Assembly (NCBI RefSeq): GCF_014637345.1
Contig: NZ_BMEX01000005.1
Coordinates: 130,792 to 194,791, forward strand
From: Kroppenstedtia guangzhouensis
Lineage (GTDB): Bacteria; Bacillota; Bacilli; Thermoactinomycetales; DSM-45169
Direction: 5' to 3'
Length of the DNA: 64,000 nt
Positions 1-8,637 of this stretch are shown here, piece by piece. Position numbers and translations under genes: made by a program. Within the stretch, counting starts at the first letter, position 1. Every line of letters begins with the position of its first letter. A model generated the notes under the pieces. It made no database searches. It was not told the origin of the DNA and worked only from the letters and a program-made list of their open reading frames with translations.

Positions 1-101
1 AGAGTCCTCAAGCTCTGCAGGAATTGGCACCTTAACCGCAGGGTGCGGTCGGTTGCCGGGTTTCATCGGGCCAGTCCCTCCACCTCTCTTGATAAGAGAA
101 A
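1..101 (-). promoter_or_regulatory. SAM (S-box) riboswitch aptamer, cut by window edge
   Basis: Read on the minus strand, the segment opens with a CTCTTATCAAGAG stem-loop. It continues with the S-box core GAGGTGGAGGGACTGGCCC, then GATGAAACCCGGCAACC, then the GGTGCCAATTCC block. These blocks in this order are diagnostic of the SAM-I riboswitch family. The 3' end of the aptamer, the expression platform and the regulated gene (expected to be methionine, cysteine or SAM related) lie beyond position 1. The target therefore cannot be named. Confidence 0.93.
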
Positions 102-127
102 GCGATGTATTCAAATGTTCAGATGTG

Positions 128-156
128 ATCATACCACGGCCTTCGAATCACGTCAA
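128..156 (-). promoter_or_regulatory. SigA-type promoter of the S-box transcript
   Basis: On the minus strand TTGACG (151-156) is followed after 17 bases by TATGAT (128-133). The spacing to the first riboswitch stem (about 25 bases) is right for a leader that begins just before the aptamer. Seen directly; function inferred from consensus match and position. Confidence 0.8.
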
Positions 157-325
157 CAGAAGATATTTCCTTCCCGTTCGCTTTATTTTCGTCTACCCTT
201 CCCACTCATCTATTTCGGATGTTTTTCGGGAGATTACAATTACTTTACATTTGCGCAGGGAATCACTAAACTCAAGGCCGATCTCTTATAATAGAATTAT
301 CAAGAGGGTATGGGAGGTGCCCCGG

Positions 326-436
326 ATGAACACACCCGCAGTTGGCAAACCTTTCTGGTTGGGCATTTTCAACGCAGCGTTTTTGAGTATCCCGCTGTGG
401 TTGCTCTTTTATTTGTCCCTGCGTTTGATGTTCTAA
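326..436 (+). CDS. 36-residue single-pass membrane peptide of unknown function
   Basis: A short plus-strand gene. ATG at 326 is preceded by GGGAGGTG with about six bases of spacing, an excellent ribosome site. The product is 36 residues with a polar first nine residues and a hydrophobic stretch from about Phe10 to the C-terminus, long enough for one membrane span. A TATAAT at 287-292 lies upstream without a clear -35. A strong hairpin terminator follows at 501-530. It is divergent from the S-box transcript and convergent with the polysaccharide cluster. I do not recognise the family. The strong ribosome site and isolated transcription unit argue for a real gene, but no function can be assigned. 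Confidence 0.6.
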   Translation: MNTPAVGKPFWLGIFNAAFLSIPLWLLFYLSLRLMF

Positions 437-500
437 AGGGAACCATCCCATACCGTGCTCCAGATGCTTCCTGTTCCCATTCCATATCAATCATCGCAAA

Positions 501-530
501 AGGGTTGCCGTGATCGGCAACCCTCTTTTT
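501..530. terminator. Bidirectional intrinsic terminator
   Basis: AGGGTTGCCG-TGAT-CGGCAACCCT is a perfect 10-bp stem followed by CTTTTT on the plus strand and by TTTTGC on the minus strand. It sits between the convergent small membrane peptide and the sugar transferase, so it can end both transcripts. Confidence 0.88.
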
Positions 531-537
531 GAGGCCT

Positions 538-1194
538 TTATCTGGCACCGCTTCCCGACAGAACCACCCAGACTGTCCGCCACAAAATTTTCATGTCCAA
601 GGCAAAGGATTGGCTGCGGATATAGTACATATCCATCTGGAATTTTTCCTCCGGAGTCGCCTCATAGCCTCCGTTCACCTGTGCCCATCCAGTCAATCCC
701 GGTTTCACTGACAGGCGCTGCTTAAACCCCGGAATCTCCCGGGAAAATTTTTCGGTAAAAACATGCCGCTCCGGCCGGGGACCGATCAAACTCATATCCC
801 CCCGCAGCACATTGATCAACTGGGGAACCTCATCAATCCGGGTCTTACGGATGAACTTTCCGACGCGTGTGACCCGGGGATCATTTTTAGTCGCCCATTG
901 CGGTCCATTTTTCTCCGCATCAATCCGCATGGAACGCAATTTGAACACATGAAAACGACTCCCGTTTAGCCCCACTCTCTCCTGTGAATAAAAAATGGGG
1001 CCCTTGGATTCCAACCGGATCGCAATCGCCGTCAAAACCAACACCGGAAGAATAAAGATGAGCAGGGCAATGGAGAAAACCACTTCAAACCCTCTCTTGA
1101 ACAAGGGATAAAAACGGGTTGTCGTATAAGGCGAACTCTCGGTTCGCGCCCTCAGATCGTTTTCGTAAGCCACCGCTTTGGAACGCATCCGCAA
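538..1194 (-). CDS. Initiating undecaprenyl-phosphate sugar transferase
   Basis: A 218-residue bacterial sugar transferase (PF02397 type). These enzymes transfer a sugar-1-phosphate from a nucleotide sugar to undecaprenyl phosphate at the membrane and start a polysaccharide repeat unit. One hydrophobic segment spans roughly residues 36-60. The family blocks follow in order: KLRSMRIDAEK, the RKTRIDEVPQL / SLIGPRPER signature with its DE pair, and VKPGLTGWAQVNG near the end. The size fits the short EpsL/PglC-like class without the extra N-terminal helices of WbaP. It is the last gene of the polysaccharide cluster, ending at a bidirectional terminator. The exact sugar cannot be read from sequence; GalNAc, GlcNAc, QuiNAc or hexose derivatives are possible. 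Confidence 0.9.
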   Translation of the reverse strand: MRMRSKAVAYENDLRARTESSPYTTTRFYPLFKRGFEVVFSIALLIFILPVLVLTAIAIRLESKGPIFYSQERVGLNGSRFHVFKLRSMRIDAEKNGPQWATKNDPRVTRVGKFIRKTRIDEVPQLINVLRGDMSLIGPRPERHVFTEKFSREIPGFKQRLSVKPGLTGWAQVNGGYEATPEEKFQMDMYYIRSQSFALDMKILWRTVWVVLSGSGAR

Positions 1195-1376
1195 ACCACT
1201 CCTGCCGTATGATGATTCCGTTGGGTCGGTTTATGGATGAAATATATTACAGTTCTTTTACAACCGAATTCTGTACTGCTGTCAAACGCCGTTTCAATCT
1301 GTTACTCAGTATACTGCAGATGCCCCGGTTTTACAATAGATCGGAACATCTATTTTACACAAAGATTACAGAGATG

Positions 1377-2291
1377 TTACAGTACGCCGTAAAAATCCAG
1401 TGTTTTCGCCAAACCTGTCTCCAAGTCCGTTATTGGATTCCAATTCAGAACGGACTTCACCCGATCGATGTTAAAGTAACTGTATTTGATGTCGCCGGGC
1501 CTGTCTGGTCCGTAGTTCACCTCCAACTTCCGTCCGCTGATTTTTTCCATCGTCTTGACCAAATCATTGAGGGAGGTATTCACCCCGGTGCCGAGATTGA
1601 AAATTTCCCCATCTCCCTCTTCCAATGCTGCCACATTGGCACGGGCCACATCCTCCACATAAATATAATCCCGGGTCTGCTCCCCGTCCCCATGAACAGT
1701 CAAGGGAAGATCCCGCAACAGCCGATCGATAAAGATGGAAATAACAGCCCCTTCACCATGAGGAACCTGCCGAATCCCATACACATTGGCATACCGGAAG
1801 ATGGTGAAAGAAAGTCCGTGCAAACTATGATAGGCCCGGATGTATTCTTCAGGTGTTCCTTTGGAAATACCGTATGGAGACAATGGCGACAACGGATGTT
1901 GTTCGTCGATGGGCAAATATTGGGGATTTCCATAGATCGCCGCCGATGAAGCATAGATGAATTTGGCCACCCCGTGGCGGCGACAAGCTTCCAACAGGCG
2001 GATCGTGCCCAATATATTGGTTCGGGCATCCCCAAGAGGATCCTCAATAGAGCGGGTTACCTGGGATTGGGCTGCCTGATGGATTACCGCATCCGGCTGT
2101 TCTTCGCCGACCACCCGGTCGATCCCCTCATCCTGGATGTTCATCCGGTAAAATGGGAGACCCGGTCGCAGATACTCTTCTTCTCCGGTGGACAGATTAT
2201 CAACCACCACCGCCTGATGCCCCTTTTCCAGCAATTGGTCCACGATATGGGAGCCGATAAAACCGGCTCCCCCCGTCACCAGCACTTTCAT
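1377..2291 (-). CDS. NAD-dependent sugar epimerase/dehydratase, UDP-glucose 4-epimerase-like
   Basis: A 304-residue extended short-chain dehydrogenase. The Rossmann motif GGAGFIGSH is at residues 7-15. The catalytic SSAAIYG serine region is near 115-121 and the Tyr-Lys pair of YGISK is at 140 and 144. This fits GalE-like 4-epimerases of surface-glycan clusters, which interconvert UDP-Glc/Gal or their N-acetyl forms; related UDP-glucuronate epimerases are not excluded. ATG at 2291 is chosen because AAGGAG lies eight bases upstream, whereas the ATG at 2297 sits almost on the SD. The gene lies between a glycosyltransferase and the initiating transferase, so it may supply the first sugar of the repeat unit. 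Confidence 0.85.
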   Translation of the reverse strand: MKVLVTGGAGFIGSHIVDQLLEKGHQAVVVDNLSTGEEEYLRPGLPFYRMNIQDEGIDRVVGEEQPDAVIHQAAQSQVTRSIEDPLGDARTNILGTIRLLEACRRHGVAKFIYASSAAIYGNPQYLPIDEQHPLSPLSPYGISKGTPEEYIRAYHSLHGLSFTIFRYANVYGIRQVPHGEGAVISIFIDRLLRDLPLTVHGDGEQTRDYIYVEDVARANVAALEEGDGEIFNLGTGVNTSLNDLVKTMEKISGRKLEVNYGPDRPGDIKYSYFNIDRVKSVLNWNPITDLETGLAKTLDFYGVL

Positions 2292-2614
2292 GTCCATAAC
2301 TCCTTCTCTGTCGCAAAGGATTCCGCCCCTTCACGAAAATCCTCCAATGCTTCAGTAGTGGTGCCTCTTTATAAAGGAACGGGATTCCCCCGGTTTAAGT
2401 TTTTCGAGGTATGCCGGGGATAAATCCCAGATCCCGATCGGTGTTGAATCTTTAGGAGGTCGAGGGTGCCGGGAAGATACCATTTTTTCACAATAAGTAC
2501 ATGACGAAATCCGGGAGAGAAGCAACCTTGGAGAGACTGGTACTGAAGAATACCAGGCGATCCCGCTTCTTCTCTTCACTCAAATGGGTGAGCAACAGAA
2601 CTGTAAAGCCCCCT
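2292..2614. other. Intergenic stretch without a convincing gene
   Basis: About 320 bases separate the epimerase from the upstream glycosyltransferase in an otherwise tightly packed cluster. Short minus-strand open frames exist, including 75 codons from 2579, but they lack an SD and resemble no family I know. The stretch could be a gene remnant. I see no clear terminator. Confidence 0.5.
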
Positions 2615-3868
2615 TCATCCGGAGCGGTTGACTTCCTCCATCTGCTTGATCTCGGAGTGGAGCAGGGTCGCCAATTCCCGAAACAGCTTCCGGGCCAACT
2701 CTCTTCGATTGCCGAATCTCTCGATGTACCGTTGGCCGTTTTTGGCGATTCGATCCCGTTCCTGCTGTGACAAGTTCATCAATTTCTTGATTGCTTCGGC
2801 CAATCCCTGTGGATTTTCCGCACCGGAAAACAGACCCACGCCGTTTTCTTCCAAAATCCACCGGATCTCACCGTCAACGGTGGTGATCACCGGCTTGCCG
2901 ACATACAGATAGTCAAACAGTTTGTTGGGGCGGGCCCCTCTGAAAATCTCATGATCTGCGAGGGAGATGATCCCACAATCAGCGGCATCGATATAATGAT
3001 AAATCTCCTCTTTGGGAACCGGGTCTAGCAGGTGAACATGATGAAGCCCCAGCTCTTTCTTCAGGTGCCGGAGACGGCCCTTTTCCGGTCCATCCCCGAT
3101 CAGGACGATTGCACACTCCGCGGGCAAGTGGACGGCCGCCCGGACGACGTGTTCCAGTGCATTGGCCGGGCCGTGGGCTCCGGCATACAGAGCGACAAAC
3201 CGGTAAGGATCCACCCCCATCCGACGTCGGTAGGACCTTTTCTCCGATTCCCGGGGGTGCCAGGACCCCGGTACAATTCCGTTGGGGATCAGAGAGATTT
3301 TGTGGGGATCGATTCCTTTGGAGGCGATGAACTTGCGCTGATACTCTGTCAACACGACGATTTTATCCGCACGCCGGTAAAGAAATGACTCCAGCCGGGT
3401 CAAAGCTTTTATCACAGCAGAATTTTTCAGTCCCTTCATCTGGATCAGAGTATCCGGCCAAAGATCCCGTACTTCCAGGACGAAGGGACAGCGTTTCACC
3501 TTGGACAACAGCCATCCGGCCAGGGGAGTGAGCAAATGGGGGGAGGAAGCGTACAACAGATCCGGCCGCCTGCGGAAGCATCCGGCCAGCAAAAAGAGGC
3601 AGGAAAAGCTGACCATATTCAACACCCGACGGAAATCATTCCGGGTATGGGGAAAGGACCACAACCAGCGGAGGCGGAGACCGGGGATATCTGCCGAACC
3701 CCGTTCCGCTTCCCGGATCAAGCGCCGCCGGACATGATTGAAAGAGGAGAGCCACAGGGTCACTTCCGCCTGTTCTTCCGTCGCCCATTCCCGGGCCAGC
3801 TCATAATGTCGGGTAATCCCGCCCAGATGGGGGGGAGCCGCATAGTGATTGGCGATCCAGATACGCAA
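2615..3868 (-). CDS. Glycosyltransferase family 4, WbuB-like
   Basis: A 417-residue GT-B glycosyltransferase. The N-terminal half begins with strands typical of WbuB-type enzymes, including a glycine motif (GGITRHY) near residue 17 that contacts the donor in this family. The C-terminal half carries ALYAGAHGPAN, a diphosphate-binding segment and a late acidic region (GARPNKLFDYLYVGKPV) typical of GT4. The start is TTG at 3868 with AAGGGAG nine bases upstream. It would add one sugar to the lipid-linked repeat unit on the cytoplasmic face. Donor and acceptor are unknown. Confidence 0.9.
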   Translation of the reverse strand: MRIWIANHYAAPPHLGGITRHYELAREWATEEQAEVTLWLSSFNHVRRRLIREAERGSADIPGLRLRWLWSFPHTRNDFRRVLNMVSFSCLFLLAGCFRRRPDLLYASSPHLLTPLAGWLLSKVKRCPFVLEVRDLWPDTLIQMKGLKNSAVIKALTRLESFLYRRADKIVVLTEYQRKFIASKGIDPHKISLIPNGIVPGSWHPRESEKRSYRRRMGVDPYRFVALYAGAHGPANALEHVVRAAVHLPAECAIVLIGDGPEKGRLRHLKKELGLHHVHLLDPVPKEEIYHYIDAADCGIISLADHEIFRGARPNKLFDYLYVGKPVITTVDGEIRWILEENGVGLFSGAENPQGLAEAIKKLMNLSQQERDRIAKNGQRYIERFGNRRELARKLFRELATLLHSEIKQMEEVNRSG

Positions 3869-3891
3869 TTGGCTTCACTCCCTTTGATCCC

Positions 3892-4995
3892 TCACAGCTC
3901 TTGATAGAGCTGTATTAATTTCTTCTCCTCCGCCCGCCAGTTGTATACTTCCCGGTGAGCTCGCCGCCCGTTGGCTCCCATCCGCCTCCGCAGCCCATCA
4001 TCCTGAAGGATCTGCGCCACTTCCGCCGCCATTTCCCGTGGTCGAAGCGGATTCACCGTCCGACCGGCCCCGCTTCCCTCCACGATCTCCCGCCACAGAG
4101 GAAAGCGGCTGGCAATCACAGGCAATCCGGCTGCCATGTATTCAAACATCTTGATCGGAAGTGACTCCCGGTAATTCTCCACGGGATGAAGACAGACCAG
4201 GCCCACCTTCCCCCGTCCCAGCCACTGCTGCACTTCTGTATAGGAAACCTTTCCGTGGAGGATGATCCCCTTCTGCCGCAGAAACTCCTCCTTTCGATCT
4301 TCGGGCTTTATATGTTGTAAGGGTCCGATCAGATGAAGCTCCGCCTTCAACTCCCCGGGCAGGTGATCCATCATCTCGATCATCTCCCGGTAGCCCCGCA
4401 AGTAGGAGATCCCGCCGATATACAAGATCCTGTTTTTTTCATCCTCTCCACAGAAGGGGGTCGGATGGAATGGAAGAGGATAGTTCTTCACCACCTCCAC
4501 CCGGGAACAGGTGGAAAAATTGCGGGCGATCGGCTCTGTCGCCGTCACCACTGCCGACAAGTGTCGGGCCATCCTCTTTTCCAGGAGGTCAGCCATCCGG
4601 GAGAGTGGCCTTTGCAACAGCTTTGGAATCCATGGCTTGGTGTGAATCTGTTTCGGCAGATCCTCATGGGCGTCGTAAATAACGGGGGCTCCTGTCCACC
4701 AACGAAGGAGAACTCCCCAGGGCAGCAGCTCCGGATCGTGAAAGTGAAATCGGTCCGCCCCGCTGGAGCGTGCCCGTTGAAAGAGGCGCCACCCTCTCAA
4801 CAATCGGGCGACTCTGTTTTTGGGACGAGGGAGACCGATGATTCGCACACCCTGTTCCTCCCGTCGGTCAAAATCAGCCAGAGCGTGCAATTCCACCTGG
4901 TATCCTGCCCGGGCCAAAGAGACCGCCTCTTTGTAAAACACCCGGGAATCATTGTAGCTGTGGACAGAGCTGAAGATCATCACCTTTTTCCTCAT
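3892..4995 (-). CDS. Glycosyltransferase family 4
   Basis: A 367-residue GT-B glycosyltransferase. The N-terminal domain has FSSVHSYNDSRVFYKEA and the acceptor-side DAHED segment. The C-terminal domain has ILYIGGISYLRGYREM and a sugar-nucleotide site ending in IKMFEYMAAGLPVIASRF, the GT4 E-x7-E-like region. A longer open frame extends upstream, but ATG at 4995 is preferred. It overlaps the stop of the Wzy-like gene as ATGA and carries GAAGAAGGGATG upstream. The overlap implies translational coupling with the polymerase. Substrate unknown. Confidence 0.9.
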   Translation of the reverse strand: MRKKVMIFSSVHSYNDSRVFYKEAVSLARAGYQVELHALADFDRREEQGVRIIGLPRPKNRVARLLRGWRLFQRARSSGADRFHFHDPELLPWGVLLRWWTGAPVIYDAHEDLPKQIHTKPWIPKLLQRPLSRMADLLEKRMARHLSAVVTATEPIARNFSTCSRVEVVKNYPLPFHPTPFCGEDEKNRILYIGGISYLRGYREMIEMMDHLPGELKAELHLIGPLQHIKPEDRKEEFLRQKGIILHGKVSYTEVQQWLGRGKVGLVCLHPVENYRESLPIKMFEYMAAGLPVIASRFPLWREIVEGSGAGRTVNPLRPREMAAEVAQILQDDGLRRRMGANGRRAHREVYNWRAEEKKLIQLYQEL

Positions 4996-6386
4996 GTGGC
5001 ATCCCTTCTTCGGGGCAAACTTGCCTCCTCTTCCCGGCTCCCCATCGCCACCACTGCCAGCGCAAAACCCAGTACGATCCACATCGGAGTGAAATGGATC
5101 GCCGTACTGGGAGACATGCCGCCAAAGAAATAGCCGATGAGAGCGACCAGACTGGAGACCGCTCCCCAGCGGATCCAGGGAGAGGGGGGATTTGGCCCTT
5201 TCACTCGGGCCAATCGCCACAGCCGGTACAGAAGCAGGAAGTACAAAAGTATATACGGAATGAAAACCACCACCCCGAAATTGACCAGCACCTCTGCCCA
5301 CCAATTATGGATATTGGTCTTGCCCACTTCAGGCATTTTCTGCATGTAGTACTCGATATTTCCGGCCCCCACTCCCAAATAGCGGCTCTGATGAAGCAAC
5401 CGCAGACCATTCATAATCAATGCCTTGCGCGTATGAATACTCTGATCCCCGGAAACCGCCTGATTCGGCTCCTCTCCCCCCTCCTCCCGGAAGTTCCAGC
5501 TCCCCTGAAGATCCTGTATGACACCCAAGGTGGAACCCAGCTTGTCACGGGTATGCTGAGAGAGCAGGACGGAGGTCAACTGATGAACCAACAGGAGCGC
5601 CAACAGGAGCAACCCGGCTCCTTTGAGCAGATTTGCTCGAGTCAACTTCCGTCGTTCCACAGTGAAGGGGATCAGCAATCCCCACACCAAACCCGCCAGA
5701 GGAAGGACAAATCCATTGTTGCTGCGGGAGCCGGTCATCAGGAGACAACCGAGGGCGACCACCCCCGTCGCATACACCACTGACCTATTCCAGCGACGCA
5801 TCGGGATCATATACAAGGCCGTCACCAAGAAGGGAAGGCCGAGGGTGATCGCTGTGGCAAAGTCGTTCTGATTGGTGAAAAAAGAAGTGGGATAAGGTTG
5901 ATCTTCCCCAAAGTACCGGGATACGGGAAGATGCCATAAGGTGATTGATTCAACCAGCCCGAAGACGACAAGGACAAAAAAGACGCCGAACAGGATCCGG
6001 GAAGTCTGCCGTATGCCTCCTGAGCTACGGATAAAATAAGGGAAGGAGAGGCACAGGAGCAACATCATCATCAAAAATGCCATATACTTCAGACCCAATT
6101 CCAAGTGGCCGACCCAGGCCAAAGAGATGCCCCCATAGATCAACCATCCGGCGAAGAAAACGACATACCACCGCACCGGAATCAACTGAGAGAATGCGAG
6201 GGAGGGATGTCGGACCTGACGGATGATCAGTCCAGCCACCAACAGGAAGAAAACCACCCGGAAACAGGTCAATCTGAATCCGGGAAGAAGTGGCACTCCC
6301 AGGGTTGGACCCAATACGGCACACACCACCATCAGGTGGAAGAGCCGGTTCAGCTGTCTTTGTCCTGTCATCCACGGGGAACTCAT
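4992..6386 (-). CDS. O-antigen ligase/polymerase family membrane protein, Wzy-like
   Basis: A 464-residue polytopic membrane protein with about 10-12 hydrophobic segments. It has a large hydrophilic loop around residues 290-350, the usual position of the periplasmic/external catalytic loop in Wzy and WaaL proteins (PF04932). The loop ends in SRYLGVGAGNIEYY, resembling the family's R-x3-L pattern. ATG at 6386 follows AAAAGGTGAG at eight bases; the alternative GTG at 6395 has no separate SD. With the adjacent flippase it defines a Wzx/Wzy-dependent export route. The same family includes ligases, but this gene sits among repeat-unit genes, which favours polymerase. Confidence 0.85.
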   Translation of the reverse strand: MSSPWMTGQRQLNRLFHLMVVCAVLGPTLGVPLLPGFRLTCFRVVFFLLVAGLIIRQVRHPSLAFSQLIPVRWYVVFFAGWLIYGGISLAWVGHLELGLKYMAFLMMMLLLCLSFPYFIRSSGGIRQTSRILFGVFFVLVVFGLVESITLWHLPVSRYFGEDQPYPTSFFTNQNDFATAITLGLPFLVTALYMIPMRRWNRSVVYATGVVALGCLLMTGSRSNNGFVLPLAGLVWGLLIPFTVERRKLTRANLLKGAGLLLLALLLVHQLTSVLLSQHTRDKLGSTLGVIQDLQGSWNFREEGGEEPNQAVSGDQSIHTRKALIMNGLRLLHQSRYLGVGAGNIEYYMQKMPEVGKTNIHNWWAEVLVNFGVVVFIPYILLYFLLLYRLWRLARVKGPNPPSPWIRWGAVSSLVALIGYFFGGMSPSTAIHFTPMWIVLGFALAVVAMGSREEEASLPRRRDAT

Positions 6387-6395
6387 CAAACACAC

Positions 6396-7859
6396 TCACC
6401 TTTTTCCAATCAGGTTGGGCAATCGTTCACGCAGGTAGGTGATGGAACTTTTGTTGAACACGCCCGTCATAAACACCGCTGCCACCATCACGGCCAGGGA
6501 GAAGAGATAAACCATCCACAACCCGCTCCATCCCTGAACCTGGGCGTAGGTGATCGTGGAGAGAACCACCACGTATATCCCGAAATAGGTCAGCATCGAT
6601 CGCATCCGGAAATCCACCCGGTATACCTTCTGTCCTTTCCGGTAGATGGAGAGGAATGCATAGAGATAAGTGACCACGTTCATGGCTGCAGTTCCCCATG
6701 GACCGACGATGGGGATCAGGATCCCATTGCCCACCAGATAGATGGCGGCAGCCACCAAAAAGGTTTTGGAGATCTCTTTGGTCCTTTTTTGAATCAGCAG
6801 ACCGACCCCGACGATCAAGTGCATGGTGTTGAGCACCGTGCCTGTAGCCAGCATCCAGACATACGGGTAGGCTCCAAAGTATTCTTCACTCCCGGCCACC
6901 ACCTGGATCAGCGGCTGGATAAAGAATGTTAAAAACAAGATGAAGAAAGTGGCCAACACCAAAAATCCCCGTCCCAGCAAACTGTAGATCTGCTGTGCGT
7001 CCTCCCTGTCTTTGATGGAGACGGAGAAGGGACGCCAAGCCAGCTGAAAAGCCGTTGTCAGGAGGGCGATCATGCTGGCGAAGCGCAGCGCCAAGCCAAA
7101 CACCCCAGCGACTTCGGAAGAGACCATGTGGTAGATCATGGGGCGGCTGACGGCGTTCATCACCCAGAACGCAAGCAACGCCGGCAACAGGGGGACCCCG
7201 TACTTCAACAGATCTTTCACATGCCGCTTATGCACTGACAGCGTGAATTTATCCCGGTAATGCCAGAGCAGCACGGCAGCCACCAGCGCCTGGGCCACGA
7301 TTTGTCCGTAAAAGATCCCCATTACACCCTGTTTTTCCACCACGACAAAGTAAACACTGGCCAGAGAAGAGCCGATAACAAAGCTCATACTTCCGATATT
7401 GAAGGTCCATACCTGACGGCTGTAGCGGGCATAAGCGAGGGTTTGCTGGATAATCACATTGAAGACGATCACCAAGACCGCCATCGTCAGCAAATGCGGA
7501 TATCCTTCGGGATGATCGTATAGCAGCTTGGATGAAGGCTCGCTGATGAAATAGACAATCAGGAGAAAGACGAGGCTGATCAGCGTCGGAAACATCACCG
7601 CCGCCGTAAAATACCCGTTCCGGTCTTTTTCATCCTTGGCCGCAAAGTAATAATAGGCAAAAGCAGTGTCTGTACCCAGTATGCACAAATAAGTGAGAAC
7701 CATGGCAATGGTGTTCGTCTGATCCCAATCCGCAAACTCCGAACTGAGCAGTTGACGGGTATAGACCGGAACCAACAGAAAGCTGACAATCTTGTTTCCC
7801 ATCAACGCAAATGCAAAGGCGGTGGAATCGGAGAAGAGTTGCTTGATCTTGGTTAGCAT
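6396..7859 (-). CDS. Polysaccharide flippase, Wzx/MATE-like
   Basis: A 487-residue protein with about 12-14 membrane segments, of the MOP (multidrug/oligosaccharidyl-lipid/polysaccharide) superfamily. The N-terminus (SDSTAFAFALMGNKIVSFLLVPVYTRQL) is typical of Wzx proteins: a short amphipathic start, then a first helix ending in LVPVYTR. It should flip undecaprenyl-diphosphate-linked repeat units to the outer face. Its stop TGA lies within ten bases of the polymerase start, so the two are probably coupled. No break or truncation is seen. Confidence 0.92.
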   Translation of the reverse strand: MLTKIKQLFSDSTAFAFALMGNKIVSFLLVPVYTRQLLSSEFADWDQTNTIAMVLTYLCILGTDTAFAYYYFAAKDEKDRNGYFTAAVMFPTLISLVFLLIVYFISEPSSKLLYDHPEGYPHLLTMAVLVIVFNVIIQQTLAYARYSRQVWTFNIGSMSFVIGSSLASVYFVVVEKQGVMGIFYGQIVAQALVAAVLLWHYRDKFTLSVHKRHVKDLLKYGVPLLPALLAFWVMNAVSRPMIYHMVSSEVAGVFGLALRFASMIALLTTAFQLAWRPFSVSIKDREDAQQIYSLLGRGFLVLATFFILFLTFFIQPLIQVVAGSEEYFGAYPYVWMLATGTVLNTMHLIVGVGLLIQKRTKEISKTFLVAAAIYLVGNGILIPIVGPWGTAAMNVVTYLYAFLSIYRKGQKVYRVDFRMRSMLTYFGIYVVVLSTITYAQVQGWSGLWMVYLFSLAVMVAAVFMTGVFNKSSITYLRERLPNLIGKR

Positions 7860-7876
7860 AACCCCTTTACCTCTCT

Positions 7877-8617
7877 CTAACTTCCGCGCATCTCCCCCTC
7901 GGGAACCCGGCGGAGCGGCCTCGCCGGAACTCCGGCATAGACCCAGGCCGGTTCCGTGTCCCGGTTGACCACCGCCCCCGCGGCGATGAAACTCTCCTCT
8001 GCGACCACCACACCTGGCAGGAGGATGGCCCCGCCCCCGACCCGGGCCCTCCGTTTCACCGTGGGCCCCCTGATTTGCCGGAAGCGCTCCTCGGTTCGCC
8101 CCATGTAGTTATCATTGGTGGTGATCACCCCGGGAGCGATAAAGACCTGCTCTTCCAACCGGGAGTGGGCAGTGATATACGCGTTGGTTTGGATTTTTGT
8201 GCAGGAACCGATCTCCACCCGGTTTTCCACGGCAACTCCGCAGCCGATGAGGACGCGGTTGCCGATGAGACAATGTTCACGGACAAAAGCATGATCCGCC
8301 ACCAGGACTTCCGCTCCGATCCGGCTGCCCCGATACAGGACAGCGTGGGTGCCGATGGTGCATCCCTCCCCCAGGGACAAGGGAGAAAGGGTGGGATCCA
8401 CCTGGACCGTGCTGGTTTGGGCCGGCCGGGGCCAGCGTCCGACCACAGCCTGATCGGCAATCGTCGTCCCAGCTCCGATGATCGTATCCGCGTGGATGGT
8501 CACATGGTTTCCGACGGTGACATTATCGCCCAAAACGGCTCCTTCTTCAATCACGGTAAAAAGACCTATTTTCACTCCATCTCCGATCTGAGCTTTCGGA
8601 TGAATCCAACAGTCCAT
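7877..8617 (-). CDS. Left-handed beta-helix N-acetyltransferase, WbpD/WlbB-like
   Basis: A 246-residue hexapeptide-repeat acyltransferase with many [LIV]G-x4 turns from residue 10 to 215. The C-terminal part has TNDNYMG, a GPTVKRRARVGGGAILLPGV block and YAGVPARPL, which are typical of WbpD/WlbB. Those enzymes acetylate the 3-amino group of UDP-2-acetamido-3-amino-2,3-dideoxy-glucuronate using acetyl-CoA. The protein is longer than the roughly 190-residue relatives because of extra N-terminal coils. ATG at 8617 has GGGAGGGG six bases upstream. Its position directly after dehydrogenase, aminotransferase and oxidoreductase genes supports the assignment. Confidence 0.82.
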   Translation of the reverse strand: MDCWIHPKAQIGDGVKIGLFTVIEEGAVLGDNVTVGNHVTIHADTIIGAGTTIADQAVVGRWPRPAQTSTVQVDPTLSPLSLGEGCTIGTHAVLYRGSRIGAEVLVADHAFVREHCLIGNRVLIGCGVAVENRVEIGSCTKIQTNAYITAHSRLEEQVFIAPGVITTNDNYMGRTEERFRQIRGPTVKRRARVGGGAILLPGVVVAEESFIAAGAVVNRDTEPAWVYAGVPARPLRRVPEGEMRGS

Positions 8618-8637
8618 CAACCACCCCTCCCTTCGTA

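Noticed and set aside
1119-1949. Long plus-strand open frame of 276 codons opposite the sugar transferase and epimerase genes
   Set aside because: It lies antisense to two convincing genes, has no SD and its translation resembles no protein family; it is a by-product of GC-rich codon use.
2352-2579. 75-codon minus-strand frame between epimerase and glycosyltransferase
   Set aside because: No SD and no family resemblance; could be a remnant but cannot be supported as a gene.
4333-5133. Plus-strand open frame of 266 codons opposite the glycosyltransferase and polymerase genes
   Set aside because: Antisense shadow with Gln/Pro/His-rich composition and no ribosome site.
4996-5304. Upstream extension of the second glycosyltransferase
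   Set aside because: The extension overlaps the polymerase gene by 300 bases and its residues (Gly/Arg/Ser-rich) do not fit a GT-B N-terminus; ATG at 4995 has ATGA coupling.
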